Source: Candidatus Aalborgicola bjergmarkensis
GTDB lineage: Bacteria > Pseudomonadota > Gammaproteobacteria > Burkholderiales > Burkholderiaceae_C
Assembly: GCA_016708725.1 (NCBI GenBank)
Contig: JADJFE010000001.1
Span: 558,001 to 622,000 of the forward strand
Direction: 5' to 3'
Length of the DNA: 64,000 nucleotides
In this document: positions 32,796 through 41,043 of the stretch, in pieces
How positions within the stretch are numbered: the first letter of the stretch is position 1
Layout: each line of letters begins with the position of its first letter
Position numbers and translations under genes: made by a program
The notes under the pieces: generated by a model
What the model was told of the DNA's origin: nothing
Seen by the model: the letters and a program-made list of their open reading frames with translations, nothing else
Database searches by the model: none

Positions 32796-34112
32796 ATGCA
32801 AAAAAAGCCCCCCGAAGCGTTGCAAGCCCCTTTCCCAGCCGACATCTATCGCATCTGGTGCCAAGTCTGGCTCCATGTCCAGGACCACCGGCAACATCTG
32901 GTCAACCAGATGGTGCAACTGCCGTACCCGCAGGAGGAAGAACCGTCTTTTGTCCTTGCGCGGGACGATCTGGGCCAAGCGCTAAGCGATGTCCTTTCGC
33001 AACTGGATTCAGGCGGCGCCGATGATTCTGTTCTCACCCAGGCTCACGTCTGTTTACTGGAGCTTGAAACTCGCCAGCGAGCTGCGGCGCAACGGCACTG
33101 GCAGGTTCCGCCCGAGGTCAATACGGCCAGAGGGCGCCATGTGCTGATCCCATCCCTGCGTTGCACGGCTCGTTCTGGCGACCCGGACCAGTTGTTTCAT
33201 ATCAGCAGCGAACTGGGCATTGACCGAATTCTGGGGCTTGGATATCGGTGGTTGCCACTACCGAAAGAAGTCGTACTGGATTGGCGCGAGATCAGCCAGC
33301 TCGTCAGCCTGCGCGGCGCCCAAACCCTGCGCATCGGCCTGGCGCCTTGCGCCACAAAGGACGACATGATCTGGCACCTTGACCCCCAGGACAAGCGCGC
33401 TCCAGACGCGCGGGTGCCGATGCAATGCAGCGGTAGCCGCGACCCGGACGGACTCTGGGCCGTTGTCCAGAAAACGCTTGAGGCAGCCTGGGCAAATCGG
33501 GTCCAGGTGCTGCTTTTCCCCGAACTGGTGATGGATGAAGTCGTGCTTCAGCGCTGCCGCGACTGGCTGGAAACCCACAATCTGAGGGAAAATCGCCTGC
33601 ACTTGGTCGTCGCTGGTAGCCGCCATGTTGATAATCTCGACGGCAGCTTTTCCAACCGCTGCACAGTGCTGGGCCAGTTGGGCGACATCCTGTGGGAGCA
33701 GGACAAACGCACTCCCTTCGTGATTGACGACCCCAAAACACTGAAGAGCCTGTGCTCTGAGCACATCGCATTGGCCGTTGAGCCGACCAAACTCGGCCCG
33801 AACCTTGTGCTGGCAGAAACCGCCGTTGGTCGGCTGCTCACGCCGATTTGCCTCGACTACATCGAAGGCGACCTGTGGCGGGAACTGGGCGCCGATTTCT
33901 ACCTGGTACCGGCGATGTCGCCCAACCTCGCGCGCTTCAAGAACCGGGCGAATGCAATGGGCGCTCTTCACGGTGCGGCGACCTTTGTCTGCAACGCCCA
34001 GACGGCAGGCAATCATCGTTGTCTGACCTACCTTCCGGTCAAGAACGCCCCAAAGCCCACGAGCATCGCCGAGACGGAATTATTCACTATCGACGTGCCA
34101 ATTGATGTGTAG
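32796..34112 (+). CDS. Nitrilase-fold (CN-hydrolase) protein of the TIR/STAND cluster
   Basis: 438 aa. The C-terminal half has a nitrilase-superfamily layout with a plausible Glu-Lys-Cys triad: E243 in VQVLLFPELVMDE, K304 in LWEQDKRTPF, C352 in LLTPICLDYIEGDLW. It is followed by a conserved-looking ADFYLVPAMSPN and ARFKNRANAMGA. The first ~115 residues are a helical region I do not recognise. ATG 32796 is 7 bp after the STAND stop; an upstream in-frame ATG (32757) would overlap it. Enzymes of this fold hydrolyse amides or nitriles; nitrilase domains also occur in some reverse-transcriptase defence systems. Substrate unknown. Confidence 0.8.
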   Translation: MQKKPPEALQAPFPADIYRIWCQVWLHVQDHRQHLVNQMVQLPYPQEEEPSFVLARDDLGQALSDVLSQLDSGGADDSVLTQAHVCLLELETRQRAAAQRHWQVPPEVNTARGRHVLIPSLRCTARSGDPDQLFHISSELGIDRILGLGYRWLPLPKEVVLDWREISQLVSLRGAQTLRIGLAPCATKDDMIWHLDPQDKRAPDARVPMQCSGSRDPDGLWAVVQKTLEAAWANRVQVLLFPELVMDEVVLQRCRDWLETHNLRENRLHLVVAGSRHVDNLDGSFSNRCTVLGQLGDILWEQDKRTPFVIDDPKTLKSLCSEHIALAVEPTKLGPNLVLAETAVGRLLTPICLDYIEGDLWRELGADFYLVPAMSPNLARFKNRANAMGALHGAATFVCNAQTAGNHRCLTYLPVKNAPKPTSIAETELFTIDVPIDV

Positions 34113-34164
34113 TATCGTTCAACTGTGCCGTAATAATTCACACATTTCACAACTTGGGCTATAA

Positions 34165-34788
34165 ATGACCATGCTCAAAGACCTCAAACAGCTCGCTCAA
34201 GACCTGCGGCTGGCCCTGATTGACGGCGACACCGCCGCCGCGTCGAACTACCAGAACAGGCTGATGGGAGAAGTCGCCGCTGGCCTGTTGCAGCAGGATA
34301 CCGAGGCGCTGCTGGATCTGCGCGCCGCCGTGGCCGACCTGGCGCCAGTCGCCGACCGCTACGGCGACGGCAAGAAAGGCGACCGCTGGCGCGCCGTGTG
34401 GGAACTCCTCCATGCTATATGCGAAACCAGCCGCCCGCTGGAGCAGATGCGCCTGGCGCGTCCAAATCAGGTCTCCGGCCAACTGCTGAGCCTGATCAGC
34501 AACCAGCCCGGCATCACCCCCGGCGAGATGGGCACGCTGACGGCCAAGACTGACAGCCATATCTCGAACACCTTGAAAACCTTGATGGAGCAGGGCCTGG
34601 TGCACCGGATACCCAAGGGACGAAACGGGCACTATCACCTGAGCGCCATGGGACGGGACATGCTGGCCACTTCGGATAGTCAAGCGGCTCCGCCCGGCGT
34701 GAATGGCGAACAATTCCCTCACATCGACGTAAGCTTGCCTTGCCATTGGCTGACCCCCTCGGTGCGGCCAACTTTCTCAATCCACTAG
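34165..34788 (+). CDS. Winged-HTH (MarR-like) protein
   Basis: 207 aa. The N-terminal half is helical (MTMLKDLKQLAQDLRLALIDGD...). Residues about 108-165 form a winged helix-turn-helix: LLSLISNQPGITPGEMGTLTAKTDSHISNTLKTLMEQGLVHRIPKGRNGHYHLSAMGRDML, the MarR-like recognition helix and wing. The remaining tail looks unstructured. It comes 52 bp after the nitrilase gene, the largest gap inside the cluster, and 17 bp before the ParA-like gene. It may regulate the cluster or act as a DNA-sensing partner; the sequence does not decide. Confidence 0.75.
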   Translation: MTMLKDLKQLAQDLRLALIDGDTAAASNYQNRLMGEVAAGLLQQDTEALLDLRAAVADLAPVADRYGDGKKGDRWRAVWELLHAICETSRPLEQMRLARPNQVSGQLLSLISNQPGITPGEMGTLTAKTDSHISNTLKTLMEQGLVHRIPKGRNGHYHLSAMGRDMLATSDSQAAPPGVNGEQFPHIDVSLPCHWLTPSVRPTFSIH

Positions 34789-34805
34789 TACGGGCACGCC
34801 TAGCC

Positions 34806-35900
34806 ATGACAACCCCTCGTGCCCAAACCCACTTCATCGCCTTCTACTCCTACAAGGGTGGCGTCGGTCGCACCCTGGCCCTGGCCAATTGCGCCCGTGC
34901 GTTGGCCGCTCGCGGCAGAACGGTCACCATCATCGATCTGGACCTCGAAGCGCCCGGCCTTGAAGCTTTCGACGCCTTCCGTCCGGTCGGTGAGGCGTCT
35001 GTCGGCAAAGACGCCAAGGACGCCCCGCGACCACCGCTGGCGGGTTTTGCCGAATACATTGCCGATTGCCGCAAAAGTGGCCCGCCGCCCAGTCTTGCGT
35101 CCTACGTTCACCGCTGCAAGGGCGAGCCCGGCGACAAGGGCGTGGTGTACCTGATGCCCGCCGGCAAGCGCGGCGAAGCGGCCTACCGCGACATTCTCGT
35201 ATTTGATTGGGATCGTTTCTATCGCGACGAAAACGGCTACCGCATCATGGAAAACCTGCGCGGCCACATCGCCCACGATCTTGGCGGCAACGAAAAGTCG
35301 CCGATCAAGCCCGATTACGTGCTGATCGACTCGCGCACCGGACTGAGCGAAACCGGCGGCATCGCCACGCATCAACTGGCCGATCTGGTCGTCATGTTGT
35401 TCAGTTTGAATCGCCAGAACCTCGAAGGCACGCAGGGGGTGCACGATTCGCTGACCAAGCTGCCGAACCCGCCGAAGATGCTGCTGGTGGCCTCGCCGTT
35501 CCCGGACCTGGGCGACGCAGCAGAAACCAAAGGCACCCTCCTGCACCGGCGCCTGGAGTTCGTCCGCACGCGTCTCGTCCAGGCCGTCAACGCCGCGCAA
35601 CCGGAACGCATCCCCTATCGGCCCGTGCTGTCGCTCGAAGAACGCATCGCCATGGACCAAGAGGAAGACCGCCGCAGCGACCTCCACCTTCCCTACGCGA
35701 GGTTGCTGGACCTGATCCTGAAGACCCTCAATGCGCCGGATTTCTACCTGGACGCAGCTGCCGAAGCCATGCGCCAGAACCGGCTGGGCGAAGCGCGCGC
35801 CAGGCTGGAAGACGGCCTCAAGATGCACCCTGAACATCCGCCCTCTCAGGAATGCTCGCCAACCTGGCGGGCGACCGCAGTGCACCGCGCATCGACCTGA
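34806..35900 (+). CDS. KGGVGR-type ParA/MinD-like ATPase
   Basis: 364 aa. A deviant Walker A (FYSYKGGVGRTLALANCA, residues 13-30) with Arg where ParA has Lys, then VTIIDLDLEAPGLEAF and DYVLIDSRTGLSETGG as switch and Walker B elements. This KGGVGR variant is common at the head of immune-type NTPase modules. ATG 34806 (MTTPRAQTHFIAFYSYKGG) is preferred to 34740 since it leads directly into the P-loop domain; no clear ribosome site. The last ~16 residues (ECSPTWRATAVHRAST) overlap the start of the next gene in another frame and look unlike the rest. A fusion broken by a frameshift is possible. Confidence 0.8.
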   Translation: MTTPRAQTHFIAFYSYKGGVGRTLALANCARALAARGRTVTIIDLDLEAPGLEAFDAFRPVGEASVGKDAKDAPRPPLAGFAEYIADCRKSGPPPSLASYVHRCKGEPGDKGVVYLMPAGKRGEAAYRDILVFDWDRFYRDENGYRIMENLRGHIAHDLGGNEKSPIKPDYVLIDSRTGLSETGGIATHQLADLVVMLFSLNRQNLEGTQGVHDSLTKLPNPPKMLLVASPFPDLGDAAETKGTLLHRRLEFVRTRLVQAVNAAQPERIPYRPVLSLEERIAMDQEEDRRSDLHLPYARLLDLILKTLNAPDFYLDAAAEAMRQNRLGEARARLEDGLKMHPEHPPSQECSPTWRATAVHRAST

Positions 35901-38275
35901 CGTATCTGCCGTCCGGTGCGCCGCATTTCCTTGGCCGCGAGGCCGAACTTGCAGCGCTCGACGCCGCCTGGGAGAGCAACGGCAAGACCGCCATCGTCGA
36001 ACTCATCGCCCCCGGCGGTACCGGAAAGACCGCGTTGGTCAAACGCTGGTTGGATGGCATGCAGCGCGACAACTATCGCGGCGCGCATCGCGTCTTCGCC
36101 TGGAGCTTCTACAGCCAGGGCACCAGCGATGAACGACAAGCCTCGGAAGACCACTTCCTTGGCGTAGCGCTGAAGTGGTTCGGCGTCGAGGCCGAGTCTG
36201 CGCTCGACGCACGGGATAAGGGACGACGGCTCGCACAGGCCGTCGCCGCCCATCGCACCCTGCTGGTCCTTGATGGTCTGGAGCCGCTGCAATACCCGCC
36301 GGGGCCGCTGGCGGGCCGATTGCGCGCAACCGGTATCGAAAGCCTGCTGAAACACCTCTCCACCGCAGGGCAAGAAGGTCTGTGCATCATCAGTAGCCGG
36401 GAATGCATGGTGGATCTTGCCGAATACGAGCGTAGCGCGAGTGATGACTCTGGAACCGTTCTCCGGCTGGATCTCGAAAACTTGAGCCCTACCGACGGCG
36501 CGCGACTACTGCACGCCTTGGGCGCGAACCGTGCCGGGAGCGCGCCGATCACCCCCACGGATACGGAACTGATGGTCGCCAGCAGCGAAGCCCAGGGCCA
36601 TGCACTGACGCTCAGCTTGCTCGGACGCTATCTTGCCAAAGCCTTCGACGGCGACATCCGCCAGCGTGACCGCGTCGATTTGGCGAAGATGGACGCCCGC
36701 AGCGGCGGCCAAGCATCCCGCGTCGTCGCCGCCTATGAATCCTGGCTGGCCAGCGGTGGCGAGCAAGGAGCGCGCGAACTCGCCGCGCTGCGCCTGCTCG
36801 GCTTCTTCCACCAGACGGCCAGTATCGAAAATCTGGCCGTCCTGCGTGCTGCCCCAGCCATTGCCGGGCTCACCGAACCCCTGCAAGGTCTGGACGAGGG
36901 CGAATGGAACCTGACCCTCGCCGCCTTGGCGGATGCGGGGCTACTGCACCGTGCAGGCCAACAGCTTGACTCCCACCCGCTGGTGCGGGAACATCTGGCC
37001 GCCAGCCTGCGGCAACGCCTCACCGAAGCCTGGCGCGAAGGGCACCGACGGCTCTACGAGCAGCTCTGCGCCAGCGCGCCTCGCCATCCGGACGACCTCT
37101 CCGGCCTGCAACCGCTGTACCAGGCCGTCGTTCACGGCTGTTTGGCGGGCATGCACGAGGAGGCGTTCCGCAAGGTGTATCTTGACCGCATTCTGCGCAT
37201 TGGCAGTGTCGACGCCCACTACTACAGCATCCGCAGACTCGGTGCAGTGAGCGCCGACTTGGGCGCTGTGGCCTGCTTCTTCGTCGAGCCGTGGCGTAAG
37301 GTGGTTTCGTCGCTGACGGATGGTGCCAAAAACTGGCTACTCAAGCAGGCGGCGTTCTGTCTGCGCGCCCTGGGCCGCCTGGAAGAATCCCTGGAGCCCA
37401 TGCGCGCCAGCGTTGAACTGGGCGAGAAGTATGAAGACTGGCGATCCGTTGCCATCGGCTACGGCAGCCTCAGCGAACTGCAACTGAGCCTGGGCCGGGT
37501 CGCTGATGCCGTGGCCGATGCCGGGCAGGCCGTGGTCTATGCTGACCGCAGCGGAGATGCCTTCTTGGGCATAGCTGGCCGCACCACCCTCGCCGAGGCC
37601 CGACATCAGCAAGGGCAGCGCGAAGCCGCCCGCGCGGACTTTGTCGCGGCCGAGCAGATGCTGGCCCAGCGCCAACCCGGCTACCCGCTGCTCCACTCGT
37701 TGCAAGGTTTCCGCTATTGCGACCTGCTGCTGGCCCAAGCCGAGCGGGGGGCCTGGGATGGGCGGGAGGATGCCGGGCTGGCAGGCGTTTGTGGGGGCGT
37801 GAGCAAGCGGGCGGCACAGACTTTGGCGTGGGCGGAACCTCATAAGGTTTTACTCGATATCGCCCTCGACCATCTCACCTTGGCCCGCTGCGCCCTGTAT
37901 GCCGATCTGCTGCAAGGCCAAGCACCCGGCGCAACCGCCCGCCAAGAAACCGAAACTGCCGTCACCGGCCTGCGCCAAGCCGGTCAGCAGGACGAAATCC
38001 CCCGTGGCCTGCTTACCCGCGCCTGGCTCCGCCACCGCCTCAATGACCCTGCCGCCGCCGCAGCCGACCTCATCGAAGCTCAGCAAATCGCCGAACGCGG
38101 CGAGATGAAGCTGCATCTGGCCGATATCCACCTGACCCGCGCCCGCTTGTTCCAGGACAAGAAAGAACTAGCCCGCGCCCGCGCCTTGATCGACGAATGC
38201 GGCTACGGTCGCCGCCTCCCCGAACTCGAAGTCGCCGAAGCCGCCACGAAAAAATGGCCCGCCCACCATCAATAA
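35852..38275 (+). CDS. STAND NTPase 2 with TPR-like C-terminus
   Basis: 807 aa, paralogous to the first STAND NTPase over nearly its whole length (APHFLGREAEL, GGTGKTALVKRWL at about 55-67, FAWSFYSQGTSDERQASEDHF, LLVLDGLEPLQYPPGPLA), with TPR-like repeats after about residue 510. It lacks the N-terminal WR.KL adaptor module of STAND 1. The ATG at 35852 sits inside the end of the ParA-like gene (49-bp overlap) with AGGA touching it, a poor ribosome site. So it may be coupled to, or originally fused with, the ParA-like ATPase. It would act as the sensor/switch for ParA or for the lipase downstream. Confidence 0.85.
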   Translation: MLANLAGDRSAPRIDLTYLPSGAPHFLGREAELAALDAAWESNGKTAIVELIAPGGTGKTALVKRWLDGMQRDNYRGAHRVFAWSFYSQGTSDERQASEDHFLGVALKWFGVEAESALDARDKGRRLAQAVAAHRTLLVLDGLEPLQYPPGPLAGRLRATGIESLLKHLSTAGQEGLCIISSRECMVDLAEYERSASDDSGTVLRLDLENLSPTDGARLLHALGANRAGSAPITPTDTELMVASSEAQGHALTLSLLGRYLAKAFDGDIRQRDRVDLAKMDARSGGQASRVVAAYESWLASGGEQGARELAALRLLGFFHQTASIENLAVLRAAPAIAGLTEPLQGLDEGEWNLTLAALADAGLLHRAGQQLDSHPLVREHLAASLRQRLTEAWREGHRRLYEQLCASAPRHPDDLSGLQPLYQAVVHGCLAGMHEEAFRKVYLDRILRIGSVDAHYYSIRRLGAVSADLGAVACFFVEPWRKVVSSLTDGAKNWLLKQAAFCLRALGRLEESLEPMRASVELGEKYEDWRSVAIGYGSLSELQLSLGRVADAVADAGQAVVYADRSGDAFLGIAGRTTLAEARHQQGQREAARADFVAAEQMLAQRQPGYPLLHSLQGFRYCDLLLAQAERGAWDGREDAGLAGVCGGVSKRAAQTLAWAEPHKVLLDIALDHLTLARCALYADLLQGQAPGATARQETETAVTGLRQAGQQDEIPRGLLTRAWLRHRLNDPAAAAADLIEAQQIAERGEMKLHLADIHLTRARLFQDKKELARARALIDECGYGRRLPELEVAEAATKKWPAHHQ

Positions 38276-38315
38276 CCCGCCCCCCAACCCACCATCACCG
38301 CAAAGGAGCCCCACC

Positions 38316-39422
38316 ATGCCACGTACCTACGAATACGACCCCAACGCGCAATCGCTGGTCTATCCGACCCAGGGCCTCGGTGCGGAGGATTTCTTCGGCG
38401 GCTGGACACCGGAGCAATTCGGCAACCTTCCAGCCGTCTGCGCCGAGCTATGCCGTCTGGTTTACGGCGCGCCGGACTTCGTGAAAATGGTTCTTCTCGC
38501 CGCGAAAAGCAAACTCGGCCTCGACATTGTCAAATGGATCGGCGGCGAATCCGCAGAAGCGCGTGCCAGGAGTTGCGGGGCTGACGGCTTTGTCGCCGAG
38601 CGCGACGGCACGCTCTACGTGGTGTTGCGTGGTACCCAACTCAATCGCTTCGAGGACCTGATCGCCGACCTGACGGCGATCTCGGAAAAAAAACGTGGCG
38701 CGTGGCGCGTGCATGCGGGCTTCACCAAGACCTTCGAGCGGCACGAAGTAAAGGATCGCCTCGAGAAGCTGCTGGTCAACCGATCCGGCAAGGTGGTTTT
38801 TACCGGGCATAGTCTGGGCGGGGCCATGGCCACCCTCGCGGCAGCCAGCTTCGGCAAGGCGGGCGACCCGCTGATCACCTTCGGCTCCCCGCGTGTCGGC
38901 GATCCCGTTTTTGCAGCAGACCTGAAGCGCAAGGGACTGAAGATCGACCGTTACGTGCTGTGCTGCGACATCATCGCGCGCTTGCCACCCAAGCGGCTGC
39001 CGACCAATCATCCGGAAGACCTCACAACGGCGATATATGGGCACAACCCAGTGACCAACGGCATCGACAAGCTCCTGACCAAAATTGCAAACATGCTGGC
39101 GGGTGGCTCCAGCTACGAGCATGTCGGCGAAATCCATTACATCGACCGCAAGGGCGCGCTGCACCAGGAAGATTGGGGCTGGGAGCGCATCCATGACGAC
39201 CAGGAGGCGGCGCGTGCGCGCTACTCGAAACAGTACGGCAGCAAGCTGCCCTTGAAGCTCGGCAAGCTGAAAGACTCCAATTCCACGCTGGTGCGCTTAG
39301 CGCTCGCCAAGCTGTGCGACGGCACGCTGCCGAACCGCGACGCCGCCGACCACAACCTGAAGAATTATCTGGGGCCGCTGCTGAACAACGCCAGCGTAGG
39401 CCCCGCACCGAAACAACCCTGA
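38316..39422 (+). CDS. Class 3 (alpha/beta hydrolase) lipase, probable effector
   Basis: 368 aa. Lipase class 3 features: LYVVLRGTQ (oxyanion), VHAGFTKTF, nucleophile elbow VVFTGHSLGGAMATLAA (Ser166), ITFGSPRVGD, Asp218 in YVLCCDIIARLP, YEHVGEIHYID, and a candidate catalytic His in AADHNLKNYL near the C-terminus. No signal peptide, so it acts inside the cell, where membrane phospholipid is the likely target. A strong AAAGGAG ribosome site precedes ATG 38316, 40 bp after STAND 2. Phospholipases are a known suicide-effector class in bacterial immune systems. Repeat copy C follows 38 bp later. Confidence 0.88.
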   Translation: MPRTYEYDPNAQSLVYPTQGLGAEDFFGGWTPEQFGNLPAVCAELCRLVYGAPDFVKMVLLAAKSKLGLDIVKWIGGESAEARARSCGADGFVAERDGTLYVVLRGTQLNRFEDLIADLTAISEKKRGAWRVHAGFTKTFERHEVKDRLEKLLVNRSGKVVFTGHSLGGAMATLAAASFGKAGDPLITFGSPRVGDPVFAADLKRKGLKIDRYVLCCDIIARLPPKRLPTNHPEDLTTAIYGHNPVTNGIDKLLTKIANMLAGGSSYEHVGEIHYIDRKGALHQEDWGWERIHDDQEAARARYSKQYGSKLPLKLGKLKDSNSTLVRLALAKLCDGTLPNRDAADHNLKNYLGPLLNNASVGPAPKQP

Positions 39423-39460
39423 CGAAAGCCGCATGCCATGACCACGACGCTTTTAATTTA

Positions 39461-39636
39461 ATAGCTGTCACCGCACGTCCCATAAGGCTTACAAGCCGAT
39501 TTGCCCTGAAAAACCCGCCATAAACCAGCCTCCTGGCCTCCTGGTGGGGCGTTGTGATGGGATACGGGCGTGCCGGGGGCGCAAAACAGGCATGAAATCT
39601 GGCTGTAGAGCCCGTGGAATGAGCGGGGGCAGCTAT
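39461..39636 (+). repeat. 176-bp palindromic repeat, copy C
   Basis: Starts ATAGCTGTCACCGCACG and ends GAGCGGGGGCAGCTAT; same orientation as the other copies. It separates the lipase gene from vapC and, with copy B, brackets the whole TIR/STAND cluster as direct repeats. Confidence 0.85.
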
Positions 39637-39653
39637 CAAAAACATACAAAAAT

Positions 39654-40052
39654 TTAACAAGAATCAGCTTGGTGCATGATGCCAAAGCGCGTTGCCAGCG
39701 CGGCGAGGCGCTTATCCAGCGTCCATAGCTCTGCGCCCGGCGTCATGCGTGTGGAAGCCAGCAGCAACATATCCACCAGACCGCAGCCCAAGCCGAACAG
39801 CCGTTCATGTAGCCGTTCCTGTTCGATCCATGCCAGCACTTCCCGCACGCTTGCTTGTTGGGTTGCTTGTAAACCATCAAGGTCACGCAGCGTTTGTATG
39901 CGATTGGGCGGAGTTCCACAGGCGATTTCACCCACAACCAGTGGATGCACCATGACAAGATCCAACTCCAGCAGGTTCACCAGCATCCTGTTGCGTTGCC
40001 GGAAATGGTCAACCCAGACGGAGGTGTCAACGAGAACACCCCGCACTGTCAC
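39654..40052 (-). CDS. vapC: VapC-family PIN-domain toxin
   Basis: 132 aa. PIN nuclease with acidic residues in GVLVDTSVWVDHF (D9), PLVVGEIACG (Glu), GLGCGLVDMLLLAS (Asp) and LWTLDKRLAALA (Asp). It follows its antitoxin with a 4-bp overlap. Different in sequence from the PIN toxin near the left edge of the window. The pair lies between repeat copies C and D. Predicted to cut tRNA or rRNA when released. Confidence 0.9.
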   Translation of the reverse strand: MTVRGVLVDTSVWVDHFRQRNRMLVNLLELDLVMVHPLVVGEIACGTPPNRIQTLRDLDGLQATQQASVREVLAWIEQERLHERLFGLGCGLVDMLLLASTRMTPGAELWTLDKRLAALATRFGIMHQADSC

Positions 40053-40264
40053 TGTTGCGCATCCTCACACGTATCCTCGCGGCGCCGGGGAATCTCCGGC
40101 ATTTGCGGTGCGCTTGCACCCAGCGCGGCGAGGCGCTTGGCCCCTTGCACGCGGACAAAGGTCTTGATGGCCTCGCGGAACAGGTCGGCCTTGTCCATGG
40201 CTGGATCAGCCACTTCCAGTGCCCTTTCGTACAGAGCGTCGTCAATGGTTACGGTTGTTCGCAT
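40049..40264 (-). CDS. vapB: VapB-type ribbon-helix-helix antitoxin
   Basis: 71 aa. MRTTVTIDDALYERALEVADP begins a ribbon-helix-helix DNA-binding fold; KADLFREAIKTFVRVQGAKRLAALG continues the dimer helices and the toxin-binding tail follows (PEIPRRRED). It belongs to the short VapB/DUF2191 type. First gene of the pair, overlapping vapC by 4 bp. Its promoter lies in the 105 bp before repeat copy D. Confidence 0.9.
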   Translation of the reverse strand: MRTTVTIDDALYERALEVADPAMDKADLFREAIKTFVRVQGAKRLAALGASAPQMPEIPRRREDTCEDAQQ

Positions 40265-40369
40265 GGGATGGAGTTTTCATCTATGTTGATGCAATGGTAC
40301 GTCAAAAATGATGATTGCGTCAGTGGCCTATTCCGATGCGGTGGCTGCTCCTGAAATTCTCCTGATTTA

Positions 40370-40546
40370 ATAGCTGTCCCCGCACGTTTCATAATCCTTG
40401 CAAGCCGATTTACCCTGAAAAACCCGCCATAAACCAGCCTCCTGGCCTCCTGGTGGGGCGTTGTGATGGGATGCGGGCGTTCCGGGGGGGGCAAAATGGT
40501 AATGAAATCTGGCTGTAGAGCTTATGAAACGTGCGGGGGCAGCTAT
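40370..40546 (+). repeat. 177-bp palindromic repeat, copy D
   Basis: Starts ATAGCTGTCCCCGCACGTT, ends ACGTGCGGGGGCAGCTAT. The left flank CTCCTGATTTA matches that of copy A and, inverted, that of the half copy at about 6.36 kb. The right flank matches that of copy B for about 36 bases. Confidence 0.85.
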
Positions 40547-40557
40547 CAAATAGTGAT

Positions 40558-40576
40558 CCAGCGGACAGGCCGCTGG
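40558..40576. other. Perfect hairpin in the flank shared by repeat copies B and D
   Basis: CCAGCGGACAGGCCGCTGG is a 7-bp perfect stem with a 5-base loop, within the ~36-base extension next to copy D. The corresponding stretch beside copy B (about 29350-29370) has one changed base in the stem. No T-run follows. It lies about 55 bp upstream of the next gene. Confidence 0.5.
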
Positions 40577-40629
40577 CTTGATCCACTAGAATGCCCCGTT
40601 CTACAGAAAAATAACGGTTGCGTTATAAA

Positions 40630-41043
40630 ATGGCTAAACTGGTTGTGACGAAAGAAATCGAGGATGAAATCGACCTTTTGTACGAAGTACAGCCAGACTT
40701 TGCGGACGCCATAGAGGTCTTGCTGGAAAGTTTGTATGAAGACCTGGACCTGTTGGAGCGCTTGCATTCACCGGACACCTACCCATTGCACACCCCTTTT
40801 TTTGAGGTGAAAATTTTTACTGAGGCACGTGGCGATGGCTACAACATGTATCTCCTGAAATTTAAGGACCTGGAGGGCCACAGAATCATCGGTTATCGGC
40901 TGTTTCTCGGCTTCAATGCGCAACGGGACATCTACTACGCACTCGCACTTACGAACAGAAACCATGCATATGATACAAATCACCCTGCCTACAGGGATCT
41001 GTGCCACCGATACGAGCGGTACGGAATACCAAGAATTCATTGA
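40630..41043 (+). CDS. Possible ParE/RelE-superfamily protein
   Basis: 137 aa. N-terminal helices (VTKEIEDEIDLLYEVQPDFADAIEVLLESLYEDLDLLERL) are followed by beta strands: FFEVKIFTEARGDGYNMYLLKFKDLEGHRIIGYRLFLGFNAQRDIYYALALTNRNHAY. The YR.F.G......YYAL...NRNHAY pattern is what RelE/ParE-like toxins show in their last strands. The ATG at 40630 is preferred to the 40618 start. The downstream XRE gene overlaps by about 80 bp. It is likely the toxin of a toxin-first pair; I would not exclude another role. Confidence 0.6.
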   Translation: MAKLVVTKEIEDEIDLLYEVQPDFADAIEVLLESLYEDLDLLERLHSPDTYPLHTPFFEVKIFTEARGDGYNMYLLKFKDLEGHRIIGYRLFLGFNAQRDIYYALALTNRNHAYDTNHPAYRDLCHRYERYGIPRIH

